A stretch of DNA of 64,000 nt from Euzebya sp051004735 (GTDB taxonomy: Bacteria; Actinomycetota; Nitriliruptoria; Euzebyales; Euzebyaceae). Below the pieces are notes generated by a model, which was not told where the DNA came from, made no database searches, and saw only the letters and a list, made by a program, of their open reading frames with translations. The translations under genes and the position numbers were made by a program. Of the stretch, positions 6,977 through 15,261 are shown piece by piece. The first letter of the stretch is position 1. Every line of letters begins with the position of its first letter. The stretch spans positions 1 through 64,000 of the forward strand of contig JBPCKA010000056.1 in the NCBI GenBank assembly GCA_051004735.1, read 5' to 3'.

Positions 6977-8561
6977 GCTCATAACCGCAGGTCAGAGCCT
7001 GCTCTGTGAAGCTCGGAAGGGACGTTGGCGAACTCCTATCGTCCGATCCTGCGTGCCAGCAACGCGTAGCTGCTGCCGTCCAGCCGGGAACGCCATGGAC
7101 CGCACCGCCGGGGAACGTCGAGGCCGAGCCCAGCCACAGTCCTCGTATCGGTGTGGCGTAGGGGACGAGGGCGGGGAGGGGACGGAAGATGGTCTGGTCC
7201 AACGTGTAGGTACCGCCACCGACGTCGCCTCCGACCAGATTGGCATTTCCGGCTTGAAGCGCTTCAGGGCCCTGGACATGACGGCGCCGCACGATGTCCC
7301 GGAATCCGGGTGCGAACCGTTCGATTTGGTCCGTCATTCGCTCGGCGTGTGCCAGCGCCGCACCTGCGCCCGCGACCGCCTCGGGAACCCTGGTGTACGC
7401 CCAGGCCGTGTGCTTGCCGTCTGGTGCCCGTGTGTGATCGGCGACTGACTGCTGCCCGAACAGCATGAACGGCTCGTCGGGGATCCATCCCGCTCGTACC
7501 GCTGCCGTTTGACGGGTGACAGCCGCAGCTTCTCCACCCACGTGGACGGTTCCGGCGCGTCGGGCCGCCGGTGCCGTCCATGGGACCGGCTCATCCAGCG
7601 ACCAGTCGACCTTGACGGTCCGAGGTCCGTAGCGGAACCGGCCCAGCCGCTTGGCGTACTCGACCGGCATTCGCGACCCGACCAGACGGAGCATGGCATG
7701 AGGGGAGGTATCGACGATCACCATCGGGGCACGAACGCGTTCCCCGGTCGCCAGAAGCACACCGCCGACCCGTCGACCATCGGTCACGATGCGCTCGACG
7801 GGTGAGGACGTCCAGACCTCACCACCCAACTCGCTCAAATATCCGACCAGCGCATCCGTCAGATGCTGGGCGCCACCTCGCGGGCTGGGCCAGCCGGTTG
7901 CGTGTCCCAGGATCTGGAGGTAGGCACCGGCAATGGCAGACCCGGATTCCTCCGCCGGCACGTCGCCGTGCAGTACCGAGCCGTACAACCAGGCCTGCGC
8001 ATGGGCCCCTCCGAACAGCTCCCTGGCCAGCACCGCGGCGGGCATCAACAACAGCCGGGAGAACTCGAGCGTCCCCTCCAGACCAAGCCCAGCGCCCAGT
8101 CGTGCGGCGCCGATCAGCGGCGGGAATCCGCCCAGCAGGGTGCGCTTGAGCGCGTCGATGTGATCGAGGTAGGGGCTCACCCAGTTTCGCCAGGCAGTGC
8201 CGTCGCCAGGGTGCAGCCCGTTGAGGTTGTCTGCAGTGAGGTCCAGATCCTGGTACAGGGCGCCAGCGCGGCCATCCGGCATGGGGTGCGCCATCGCGAT
8301 CTCAGGGGTGACCCACTCCAGGCCGTGGCGCTCCAATGGCATGGCCGACAGGATTGGGGAGGCAACGGCAGCCGGGTAGACCGCGGAGAACGTGTCGCTG
8401 ATGAACCCGGGCTCGGTCAACTCCGCTGATCGAACCGCGCCACCAGCGGATTCCTTAGCCTCACAGACCAGGACCGATTTGCCTGCCCGCGCCAGCCGGA
8501 TCGCGGCGGTGAGCCCATTCGGGCCGGCACCGACGACGACCGCGTCGACCCGTTGTGTCAC
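6972..8561 (-). CDS. Phytoene-dehydrogenase-like FAD oxidoreductase with frameshifted tail
   Basis: This 529-residue flavoprotein opens with VDAVVVGAGPNGLTAAIRLA, the FAD-binding Rossmann motif of the CrtI/amine-oxidase-like superfamily, and ends with the C-terminal FAD motif GLWLGSASTFPGGAVHGVPG. Such proteins desaturate or oxidise hydrophobic substrates; the substrate is unknown. After GWTAAA the frame departs from the family. Another frame gives SYALLARRIGR and a stop at 7038-7036, the natural-looking end, so a 1-base indel lies near 7066-7078. The present frame instead reads 36 extra codons into the tRNA remnant. GTG at 8561 overlaps the upstream gene's stop. Confidence 0.82.
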   Translation of the reverse strand: MTQRVDAVVVGAGPNGLTAAIRLARAGKSVLVCEAKESAGGAVRSAELTEPGFISDTFSAVYPAAVASPILSAMPLERHGLEWVTPEIAMAHPMPDGRAGALYQDLDLTADNLNGLHPGDGTAWRNWVSPYLDHIDALKRTLLGGFPPLIGAARLGAGLGLEGTLEFSRLLLMPAAVLARELFGGAHAQAWLYGSVLHGDVPAEESGSAIAGAYLQILGHATGWPSPRGGAQHLTDALVGYLSELGGEVWTSSPVERIVTDGRRVGGVLLATGERVRAPMVIVDTSPHAMLRLVGSRMPVEYAKRLGRFRYGPRTVKVDWSLDEPVPWTAPAARRAGTVHVGGEAAAVTRQTAAVRAGWIPDEPFMLFGQQSVADHTRAPDGKHTAWAYTRVPEAVAGAGAALAHAERMTDQIERFAPGFRDIVRRRHVQGPEALQAGNANLVGGDVGGGTYTLDQTIFRPLPALVPYATPIRGLWLGSASTFPGGAVHGVPGWTAAATRCWHAGSDDRSSPTSLPSFTEQALTCGYER

Positions 8562-9704
8562 CCGGACATCCCGTGAGCCGCGGCATTCATTCGTCGGCCG
8601 ACCTGGAGGGCAATCTGGTGGAGCATCGACTGGTCCGGACCGGCCATCCCCCAGAAAGCGTGCTGGGACAGCTGGCCAACCCGGTCATAGAGTTCCGCCA
8701 GATGCCATGGCATCGGATCCCACGTTCCTGCGGCACGCAGATAGCTGTGACCATCAAGGGAGTACAACACCAGACGGTTTTTTGCGTCGCCCATGAAGTG
8801 GCCCTCATGGCAGGTCAGGTCGAACCCCGCGTTCACCACCGCACCCTCGGGTATGGGCGACATCTCGTGTGGGTGGGCCGCGAACCCGGTCTTGACATCG
8901 TCCACCCAGGTGTCCAGTGCCGTCTTGTCGTCGGCGGTCACAAGCGTCGTGATGGTCACGTAGGCGCGGATGAACACCGGGGTTCGTGGGGTCGGGAAAC
9001 CGACGACCTCGATCTCGAACGTCTGATCTTGAAGGCCGCCGCGACGCAAGGGTGTGAAGCGGCCGAGTTCGGCGGCATAGTCTGGCCAGTGCTCCACGGC
9101 AAGGACGGCCTCCACAGTGGCAGCGGTGTCGGGTACCTCGACAGGGGGATAGGTATGCCAGATCTGTTCACTCGTCGGCCTGCGGGGCGGTGACAAGGGT
9201 CCAATGCTTGCGCGTCCCAGTCGCGCGGTGGGGTCATGTGCCTGCTTGCCTGCAACCGTTTCGAAGGCGATCCCCCAGCCCAGCCGATCCCAATCTTGAG
9301 CCGCTTCGCTGAACCACGAACCGATGAGGCGGTCACCCCCGCTCAGCAGCGACCTGCGATCCAGGCGCCCTCGACCCCCGTCGACCCCGCTCAAGCGCGA
9401 TGTTCCGAAGGCTGAATGGAACCGCACGACATCCACAGCTCCCAGTGTCCTGGTGTCCTGCTGGTGCCAGTACGTGGTGAGAATCGTGAACGCCAGGCGA
9501 AGATCGTCTAGATCTCTGTTGTCCATGGTCTTTTGCGTAGTAGGACGCGTTCAGGAAGTCGGTGATCCACAGGTCAGCAGTAGGGGCCGCTACCGTCGAG
9601 CCACTCGACCGGCTGAGTTTGACCACGTCGGATCGGAGCAGGCGATCCGCCGCAATGGCAAGCCCGGCACCAGCAGCGGCAGAGACAAGATGGGATGGGT
9701 TCAC
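8558..9704 (-). pseudogene. Conserved hypothetical gene with a single frameshift
   Basis: The N-terminal frame starts with GTG at 9704 (AAGGAC upstream) and reads NPSHLVSAAAGAGLAIAADR to WITDFLNASYYAK. At 9531-9534 a run of four T (A on the coding strand) shifts the frame. Removing one A joins YYAK to TMDNRDLDDLRLAFTILTTY and the remaining ~320 codons. The C-terminal part is acidic-aromatic (MPWHLAELYDRVGQLSQHAFWGM) with no recognised family. Its stop overlaps the oxidoreductase start by four bases, so the two form an operon. It could be a true mutation or an assembly error. Confidence 0.65.
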
Positions 9705-9909
9705 GGAAATCGTCCTTCGATTGGTTCCTGACCCCAACACCTTGCACGGCTGGAGACGCTGCCACCGGGGCCTTCAGCCCGTTACCCGGGGACCCTTGGA
9801 CCCGTGCCCGTTGCGGCAAGTGCTCTCGATCCTAGAGGAGCGTGTCGTCAGGGGTGAACTGGCTGGCGCGAGAGCGAGTTCTGGACGGGGATGCTCGACG
9901 GGCGAGTGG

Positions 9910-9988
9910 CTACCGACGGGCGCGTCGACCAAGGAACTCATGGCGCGAATGGGCCACTCCTCCATGGCGGCGGCCATCCGATATCAAC
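9910..9988 (+). pseudogene. Tyrosine integrase C-terminal fragment
   Basis: The frame contains TGASTKELMARMGHSSMAAA followed by IRYQ, the conserved segment around the box II histidine (GHSS) just before the catalytic tyrosine of actinobacterial phage-type integrases. The preceding Arg-box (LRHTG) and everything upstream are missing, and the tyrosine-containing end is cut off. It is a relic of an element integrase. Confidence 0.7.
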
Positions 9989-10417
9989 TTATGCGGTGTC
10001 TCTCTCCAGTAGGTCCAGGATCGCGTCAAGGTCGCTCTGAACCTTCCTGACCATGCCTGCGACCTTGTCCATCGATGGGTCGGTGGACGGTTCTCCCGTC
10101 TGCAACTTCACCCGAGCCCACAAGGCGCCCGGTCCATGACCGTGGCAGGCGATATCCCAGCGGCGGGGGTAGTTCTTGTGCTGAGACAGATCCCTGGACA
10201 CTGCCCTCTGATCCCAGGCTGCGTACGGCCAGTTTCCGTCCGGGTGGTGAGTCTCCAGCCATTGCCGAACCTCATGAGCCGTTCCCTCGACGGTGTCATC
10301 GAAGAAGAGGTCGATGAACTCGGCGCGGCTCGGGTGGTCGTGGGCGCTTTTCCTATGGCGCCGGATTCCTGCCGCGGTTCCAGTCTCGTCGCATTCGAGG
10401 CATTGATAGTTGTCCAT
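9989..10417 (-). CDS. Hypothetical protein with an N-terminal C2H2-like zinc motif
   Basis: This 142-residue protein starts MDNYQCLECDETGTAAGIRR, then HRKSAHDH. The Cys-x2-Cys and His-x4-His spacing resembles a single zinc finger. The middle contains aromatic, charged sequence (VRQWLETHHPDGNWPYAAWD) and the C-terminus is helical (SDLDAILDLLERDTA). No family is recognised. ATG at 10417 is the first in frame. It lies alone between the integrase scrap and the DUF3037 gene, so cargo status on an element is likely but inferred. Confidence 0.6.
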   Translation of the reverse strand: MDNYQCLECDETGTAAGIRRHRKSAHDHPSRAEFIDLFFDDTVEGTAHEVRQWLETHHPDGNWPYAAWDQRAVSRDLSQHKNYPRRWDIACHGHGPGALWARVKLQTGEPSTDPSMDKVAGMVRKVQSDLDAILDLLERDTA

Positions 10418-10510
10418 GGGCTTCTCTTCTGGTTTGGTTGCGTAGACGAAGAATAGTTGCGACTAAGCTACTCTGCAACCTGAGGCGCTCGGCCCGGGAC
10501 ACCTCACTCG

Positions 10511-11269
10511 TCAGATGTGGAGTACGTCCGCGAGTTGCTCCACTGCAGAGGGCGCTGCCAGATCGATCACAGGGACGATCGACCTGAGAACGACCATCGG
10601 ATCTGAGGGACTGGCTTCGGAAACGAGGGCTATGCCCTGGGGGTTACGGAGCTCGCGGACCTCTCGGAGCTTCTCGAAAAGGTAGCAAGCGCGGTGAACG
10701 GCGTTCCACGCATTGTCGCCTCTTCCGAACGAAACAGCTTCAAGGAAGTGCGGCTGGCCGTTGTCATACCGGTAGTCGAAGCGCAAGACATCCAGTGTGT
10801 CGCCGACGGGACGTTGCACCGTCGCGTCTCTCTGGATCCGGTCAGTCAATCCCAGCTGTACAATAGCTCGCTCGGCCGCCACGCGAACGGACTCGGGTCC
10901 CTCGGGTTGGTCATCCATGACAAGCATCTCGAAGAGCTCATCAAGGAGCGCAGAAGGGTCCACGGTCCCGGACAGTTGCTCGCCGCCAAACTCCAGAAGG
11001 TAGTTTCCGTCGCCGGTGGGGGTCGCGAGAAGGGTCCGCGGATCGTCTGTGGACGTCCCGGCGTGACGCCAAAACGCCACCCAGGCCTTGAAGTTGTCCA
11101 GGTGTGGACCACTGAGACCAGTCCGCCTGCCGTCGATCGTGCCGTCCGCCCGGGCACCGACAAAGCGATTGAGGACCCCCTCCTCGGTGAACAGGAGCAC
11201 GCCGACGTTGCGCGGCTCGCGCCGACGTAGGTCACTCATGTACTTGGCTACCAGCCAGGTGGGTCTCAT
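10511..11269 (-). CDS. DUF3037 family protein
   Basis: The protein has about 252 residues. It opens with MRPTWLVAKYMSDLRRREPR followed by NVGVLLF, the typical start of DUF3037 proteins, which are often found next to HipA-like kinases. Later parts (DVLRFDYRYDNGQPHFLEAV) keep the family pattern. ATG at 11269 is chosen because it overlaps the HipA-like stop as ATGA; an ATG 12 bases upstream is possible. Biochemical function is unknown. The tight coupling suggests that the two proteins act together, perhaps as regulator and kinase. Confidence 0.78.
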   Translation of the reverse strand: MRPTWLVAKYMSDLRRREPRNVGVLLFTEEGVLNRFVGARADGTIDGRRTGLSGPHLDNFKAWVAFWRHAGTSTDDPRTLLATPTGDGNYLLEFGGEQLSGTVDPSALLDELFEMLVMDDQPEGPESVRVAAERAIVQLGLTDRIQRDATVQRPVGDTLDVLRFDYRYDNGQPHFLEAVSFGRGDNAWNAVHRACYLFEKLREVRELRNPQGIALVSEASPSDPMVVLRSIVPVIDLAAPSAVEQLADVLHI

Positions 11270-12000
11270 GTCATGCTCCATTCAGTGATGCCGGGGAAGT
11301 CCGGAGCGGCTTGATACAGAAGTTCCATGATGCGCGACTTCCGGTGGTCGAGGAAGTCGACTACATGATCGGTGGTTTCGTGGTCGATGGCTCCAGACTG
11401 CTGAACTGATCGGCAGATCGCCTCAATTCGCCGTCGTGGGATGGCACCGATTTCCTCGGCTAGCATGCCGAAGTGGACGGCGGTGTCCATCTCAGGATGA
11501 AGGCACCCTGCCACATGCGGTCCGTCTCGTCGCGCGATGAGCCGTGCGACGCCCTGCCCGGTCGGCCCGAGGAGTGCGTGTCCCTGGTCGAAAACGGCGA
11601 CCGGTACAAGGTCGCGCTTGTAGGCGAGGTTTCCTGGGTGCCGATCGTCGTTGGCGATCCAACAGTCGAACGCAACGACCGCCGCTGACAGGGCTGGGTG
11701 GTCCGCCACCATGTGCGCTGGGATGACCGGGGGAGGTCGCTGTCCCCCCGGTCCGAAGTGCCATGAGGCCCACGCCAGTCCATCACCGTCCGCTTGGATG
11801 ATCCCGCCCGCAGGGACGGGAAGCGCCAGGACCTGTCCGAGTGCCGTGGCTATCGCCTCGTTGGCAACGACGAACGGCGATGCGGGGGTGTTCTCTTTGA
11901 CCAGTGCCCGAACCTCGGCATACCGGGCGGTGCCAGAGTTGTCGCTGACCTGCGGACCAAACGCGAGTACCCGATGGACGTGCCCGATGCCAGCCATCAC
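11266..12000 (-). CDS. HipA-like kinase (HipA_2 type)
   Basis: This protein of about 244 residues has the catalytic features of the HipA/PI-kinase fold: FDCWIANDDRHPGNLAYKRD at about residues 126-145 (DRH..N catalytic loop) followed by VAVFDQGHALLG (metal-binding Asp). An early VRALVKENTPASPFVVANE could carry the ATP-binding lysine. It is shorter than classical HipA (~440 residues) and lacks its N-terminal subdomain, matching the compact HipA_2 family. GTG at 12000 is used; TTG at 12021 is possible. It is paired with DUF3037, with no HipB-like partner, so this is not a classical hipBA module. Confidence 0.78.
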   Translation of the reverse strand: MMAGIGHVHRVLAFGPQVSDNSGTARYAEVRALVKENTPASPFVVANEAIATALGQVLALPVPAGGIIQADGDGLAWASWHFGPGGQRPPPVIPAHMVADHPALSAAVVAFDCWIANDDRHPGNLAYKRDLVPVAVFDQGHALLGPTGQGVARLIARRDGPHVAGCLHPEMDTAVHFGMLAEEIGAIPRRRIEAICRSVQQSGAIDHETTDHVVDFLDHRKSRIMELLYQAAPDFPGITEWSMT

Positions 12001-12360
12001 CGGGCCCCGTCGAGCGTGCAAGGTCGGAGGCCGAGGGCCCCGATCCGCGTCCTCGTGCTCTCCATGGCGTTCAGGCTAGAGACTTCGGGGCCTGTCCCGA
12101 GGGATCTATAGAATTGCCTGGTTCAAGAGCCCTGGCCCACTTCGGTCGGCAGTGGGGCGTCAGCCCTCGTCCGGGTCGACCGTGAAGTCCTCGAGATCAA
12201 CATAGTTTGGATCGCGTGCGCGCCGCTAGCAAGGACGGCGGTGGACAAGCAGCTTCCTGAGACGTTAGCGTTCGCTTCTGAGCACAGACTAGACGGAGCG
12301 TTGGCTGTCGGGTGCATAAGCGTCCGAAGGTGAGAGGATCCGGACGAACAGGGAGGGTCC
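12001..12360. other. Intergenic region before HIRAN copy 2
   Basis: No gene is supported. The right part, from about 12250, is homologous to the region before HIRAN copy 1: it shares CCTGAGACGTTAGCG and the ACGAACAGGGAGGGTCC leader just before the start codon. This shows that the duplication includes the promoter and ribosome site. Confidence 0.6.
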
Positions 12361-13188
12361 ATGGGGTGGTTCAGTCGGCGCAGGGCGCAGCCGCAGGTAG
12401 AGATAGTGGTTGGGGTCAGGGCAGTGCGGGACTCGCCGCGGAGGCGCGAGAGGCCTCGTCAGGGTGAACAGGTGGGTGTGCCTCCCCTGCCGCTGATGCG
12501 GCTCGGGGCTGGCGGGCGGGTCAATGCCGTCGGCGAGTCGCACTACCAGGACGCGCTCAGCCAGATCTGTCACGGGGAGGAGCGTCGGGGCGACGTCGCC
12601 CTCCATCAGTCCATTCTGATCCCGGAGCCAGACAACCTGCACGATGCAAACGCCGTCCGAGTGGCAGTCGACGGGCTAACGGTCGGCTACCTGGCGCGCG
12701 AGGATGCGGGCGCCTACCAGCCGCTTCTCCTCCAGTTGCGCACGTCAGGGCATCTGGGCTGGTGTCCTGCTGCGATTGTCGGTGGTGGTGAGCGTTGGTA
12801 CGGGGTATTCCTACGCTTAGCCGAGCCGGACGCGGTTTGGCCGGCGAACAGTCCGGGGCGGCTGCGGATTCTTGAGGCGGACCGCAACGTCGCGGTGACC
12901 AAGCGCAAAGCCCACAACGGTGTGCTTGAGGGACTGCTCTCCGGTCACGAGTCAGTACTGGTCTATGCGACTTTGGAGCCGTCCACGATCGCGTCGGGAA
13001 AATACGTAGGCCAGCCGTGTCTCGAGGTGCAGGTCGACGGTCGCCGGATCGGCGAGTTCTCTTCAGCGATGACCAGCCGCTACGCGAGTCACGTGAATCG
13101 CGGCTGTGGCTGCGAGGTGGTGATCAACCGGACGCCGAACGGGATCCAGGCGCAGGCGCTGATGCCGATCGCGACGTCCAGCAGGTGA
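12361..13188 (+). CDS. HIRAN-domain protein, copy 2
   Basis: This 275-residue paralog of the gene at 1998 is identical in length and collinear throughout (GRVNAVGESHYQDALSQICH; LIPEPDNLHDANAVRVAVDG; VGYLAREDAGAYQPLLLQL). Differences are scattered and mostly conservative, so both copies have been under selection or the duplication is recent. ATG at 12361 has the same AGGGAGGG ribosome site. Its stop is overlapped by a small gene, as in copy 1, but no DUF5677 gene follows. HIRAN domains bind DNA; the role of a stand-alone form is not established. Confidence 0.8.
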   Translation: MGWFSRRRAQPQVEIVVGVRAVRDSPRRRERPRQGEQVGVPPLPLMRLGAGGRVNAVGESHYQDALSQICHGEERRGDVALHQSILIPEPDNLHDANAVRVAVDGLTVGYLAREDAGAYQPLLLQLRTSGHLGWCPAAIVGGGERWYGVFLRLAEPDAVWPANSPGRLRILEADRNVAVTKRKAHNGVLEGLLSGHESVLVYATLEPSTIASGKYVGQPCLEVQVDGRRIGEFSSAMTSRYASHVNRGCGCEVVINRTPNGIQAQALMPIATSSR

Positions 13189-13367
13189 GCCCAGGGGCGC
13201 TCCAGAAATCGGCACCTCTGTGGAACCAGATCCGGGAGCAGCGTCAGGCTTTTGCTGGGCTGAGACAGAATCTCATCAGCATGCCGGTCGCGTCGACCAG
13301 ACGTCGATGGACCAGACTGACGAAACGCGATGTGCGGGCCCTGGGTTCCGCCCATCTGTGGTCTTAG
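13185..13367 (+). CDS. Small coupled protein following HIRAN gene, copy 2
   Basis: This is a 60-residue product starting with GTG within the HIRAN stop overlap (GTGA). Residues 11-28 (PLWNQIREQRQAFAGLRQ) match the small protein after copy 1; the rest (VASTRRRWTRLTKRDVRAL) differs and is basic. The downstream part may be read through sequence that replaced the original neighbour. Function is unknown. Confidence 0.5.
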   Translation: MSPGALQKSAPLWNQIREQRQAFAGLRQNLISMPVASTRRRWTRLTKRDVRALGSAHLWS

Positions 13368-13444
13368 CCGTTCGGTCGTCTGTCGACGGGAAGACGTTAG
13401 TAGATGGTGGATTCTAGGTAGATGACCGAAACGGCGGCTACGTC

Positions 13445-13489
13445 GAACTTTGAGGTTGGCGGCGCGGGTTCGAATCCCGTGGGAATACC
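13445..13489 (+). other. Second tRNA-Glu-like 3' remnant, putative attachment site
   Basis: GAACTTTGAG followed by GGCGGCGCGGGTTCGAATCCCGT shares an exact 23-base core with the remnant at 6921-6976. The acceptor end is more diverged (GGGAATACC). It marks the border between accessory DNA and pyrD. Decay of the anticodon stem shows it is not a working tRNA. Confidence 0.55.
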
Positions 13490-13541
13490 TCTCAAGCGGA
13501 CTTGACCACACAGTGGGTCGGTCTGCGACGCTGGGCCGACG

Positions 13542-14630
13542 ATGTATGACCTGATCTTTCGAGGGGCGCTGTCCCGCCTGGATGCCGAGACGGCGCACTC
13601 CCAGACGATCGCGGCGTTGCGGCTGCTTCAGCGCACCCCGGGAGCGCTTCCGGCGATCCGTCGGGTCTTGGCCCGCCCCGACCCTGCCCTGCAGGTAACC
13701 GCCATGGGGCTTCAATTTCCTGGTCCGCTGGGCCTGGCGGCGGGCTTTGACAAGGACGCCGAGGTGTTCAGCGCCCTGGCGGCATTCGGGTTTGACTTCG
13801 TCGAGATCGGAACGGTCACCGCGCAAGCACAGCCAGGCAATCCTCGTCCCCGGATGGTCAGGCTCCCCGCCGACCGGGCCCTGGTCAACCGGATGGGGTT
13901 CAACAACCACGGGGCGGGAGCCGCCGCGCGGCGCTTGAGCTCCCGGCGGTCGGGCCAGGGCATCGTGGGCGCAAACATCGGCAAGACCAAGGTGGTCGCA
14001 CCACAGCAGGCAATCGCTGATTACGCGGCCAGTGCTGAACTGCTGGCCCCTCACTGCGACTACCTGGTCGTCAACGTCAGCTCGCCGAACACCCCGGGCC
14101 TCCGCGATCTTCAGGCCGTCCATACCCTCAAGCCCCTGCTTCGCGAGGTGCTCGACATCTGCCGAGATCAGGTCCAGCCGCCACCTGTCCTGGTCAAGCT
14201 CGGGCCAGACCTGGCCGACGCCGATGTGGATGCCATCGCAGACCTGGTCGTGGAGACCGGTCTGGATGGCATCGTGGCGACCAACACCACCATCGATCGC
14301 TCCGGCCTGGCCAGCGCCACCAAAGAAGTGTCCGCCGCGGGCTCCGGGGGCCTGTCAGGGGCGCCACTGAAGACTCGTTCCCTTGACCTGCTGCGACGTC
14401 TGCACCGCAGGGTGGGGCAGGAGGTCACCTTAGTATCGGTCGGTGGGATCGAAACGCCAACCGACGTCTGGCTGCGGGTGATGGCAGGCGCTTCGTTGGT
14501 CCAGGCCTACACCGGACTGGTTTACAGCGGTCCCGCGTTTGCACGCCGAATCCACCTTGGTTTGCCCCCTTTGCTGCGCTCAGGCGGTTTCACCCGCTTG
14601 CAGGACGCCATCGGTACGGGTCCGACGTGA
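13542..14630 (+). CDS. pyrD: Dihydroorotate dehydrogenase, class 2 (quinone)
   Basis: The enzyme has 362 residues and oxidises dihydroorotate to orotate with a quinone acceptor at the membrane, the fourth step of pyrimidine synthesis. It shows GFDKDAEVFSALAAFGFDFV, VNRMGFNNHGA, ANIGKTK, the VVNVSSPNTPGLRDLQ segment containing the class 2 catalytic serine, IVATNTTIDRS and the FMN phosphate-binding LVSVGGIETPTDVW. The N-terminal helix extension (residues 1-40) that distinguishes membrane class 2 enzymes is present. Full length for the family. It is the first core gene after the accessory block. Confidence 0.95.
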   Translation: MYDLIFRGALSRLDAETAHSQTIAALRLLQRTPGALPAIRRVLARPDPALQVTAMGLQFPGPLGLAAGFDKDAEVFSALAAFGFDFVEIGTVTAQAQPGNPRPRMVRLPADRALVNRMGFNNHGAGAAARRLSSRRSGQGIVGANIGKTKVVAPQQAIADYAASAELLAPHCDYLVVNVSSPNTPGLRDLQAVHTLKPLLREVLDICRDQVQPPPVLVKLGPDLADADVDAIADLVVETGLDGIVATNTTIDRSGLASATKEVSAAGSGGLSGAPLKTRSLDLLRRLHRRVGQEVTLVSVGGIETPTDVWLRVMAGASLVQAYTGLVYSGPAFARRIHLGLPPLLRSGGFTRLQDAIGTGPT

Positions 14631-14780
14631 CCGTCTTACGGCATTGACCCGTCTGAACGGACCATGACTAACTAGACGTGCCCTAGAGCCGTCTGGGGCA
14701 CCAACTCCCACGACCGCTAGGATTTCTGTGCCGCGACTTTAGCGGTGTCCAGTCAGCGATCCAGCAGGAGTATCCCCGCA

Positions 14781-15254
14781 GTGGCGACCAAGCAGGTCTA
14801 TGAGGTGGAGATCGACCGGCAGAAAGCCGCACAGGCTGCCGGCAACTATGACCTGAGCGATCTGCCCGGGGGGCTGGCAGCACCGGTGGTGGGCGCCCGC
14901 ATCGGCAAACAGCCGAAGCAGGACAAGATCATTGCAGGAAACATCCGCACCCTCGGCGCGGTGACGAAGCTGTACCCCGGGGCTGCACTGGCGATCTTCG
15001 GACGTCCGGAGTCACGCTGGGCGATGGCCTACTCACGTCGCATGGGTGGCGAGGTCACCATGACCGAGCTGCTGAGCTACGCCCGGCAACTCATCGGCAT
15101 GAACCCAGATGGCAAGCTGGTGGTGTGCCTGTGTGGTCATGCCGGACAGGGCGACTGCATTCCGCTGTGGGCGCCCCGAGACGAGGTCTCGCTGACCGTC
15201 CAGCCCAACGACCTGGTACTGCGCTTCGAAGACGTCGTGCCGTCCGAGGTCTGA
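14781..15254 (+). CDS. Conserved hypothetical protein with a CxCxH...C segment
   Basis: The protein has about 157 residues. GTG at 14781 is chosen because GCAGGAG lies at 14764-14770. It contains a KLVVCLCGHAGQGDCIPLWA segment with three cysteines and a histidine that could bind metal, preceded by SRRMGGEVTMTELLSYARQL and followed by a beta-rich acidic tail. I do not recognise the family. It stands alone on the plus strand between pyrD and a convergent minus-strand pair. Confidence 0.65.
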   Translation: MATKQVYEVEIDRQKAAQAAGNYDLSDLPGGLAAPVVGARIGKQPKQDKIIAGNIRTLGAVTKLYPGAALAIFGRPESRWAMAYSRRMGGEVTMTELLSYARQLIGMNPDGKLVVCLCGHAGQGDCIPLWAPRDEVSLTVQPNDLVLRFEDVVPSEV

Positions 15255-15261
15255 GGCACCG

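Larger units (their letters stand above)
9741..13489. mobile_element. Second putative integrated segment ending in a tRNA-Glu-like remnant
   Basis: This stretch contains an integrase C-terminal scrap, a zinc-finger-like protein, a DUF3037/HipA-like pair and the second HIRAN copy, and ends in the second tRNA-Glu 3'-half remnant. Beyond it begins core metabolism (pyrD). Its HIRAN module duplicates that of the first segment, suggesting related elements inserted in tandem. Left boundary is approximate. Confidence 0.4.

Noticed and set aside
13089..14123. Long minus-strand frame opposite HIRAN copy 2 and pyrD
   Set aside because: It is a GC-rich mirror of two convincing plus-strand genes and has no start signal or motif.
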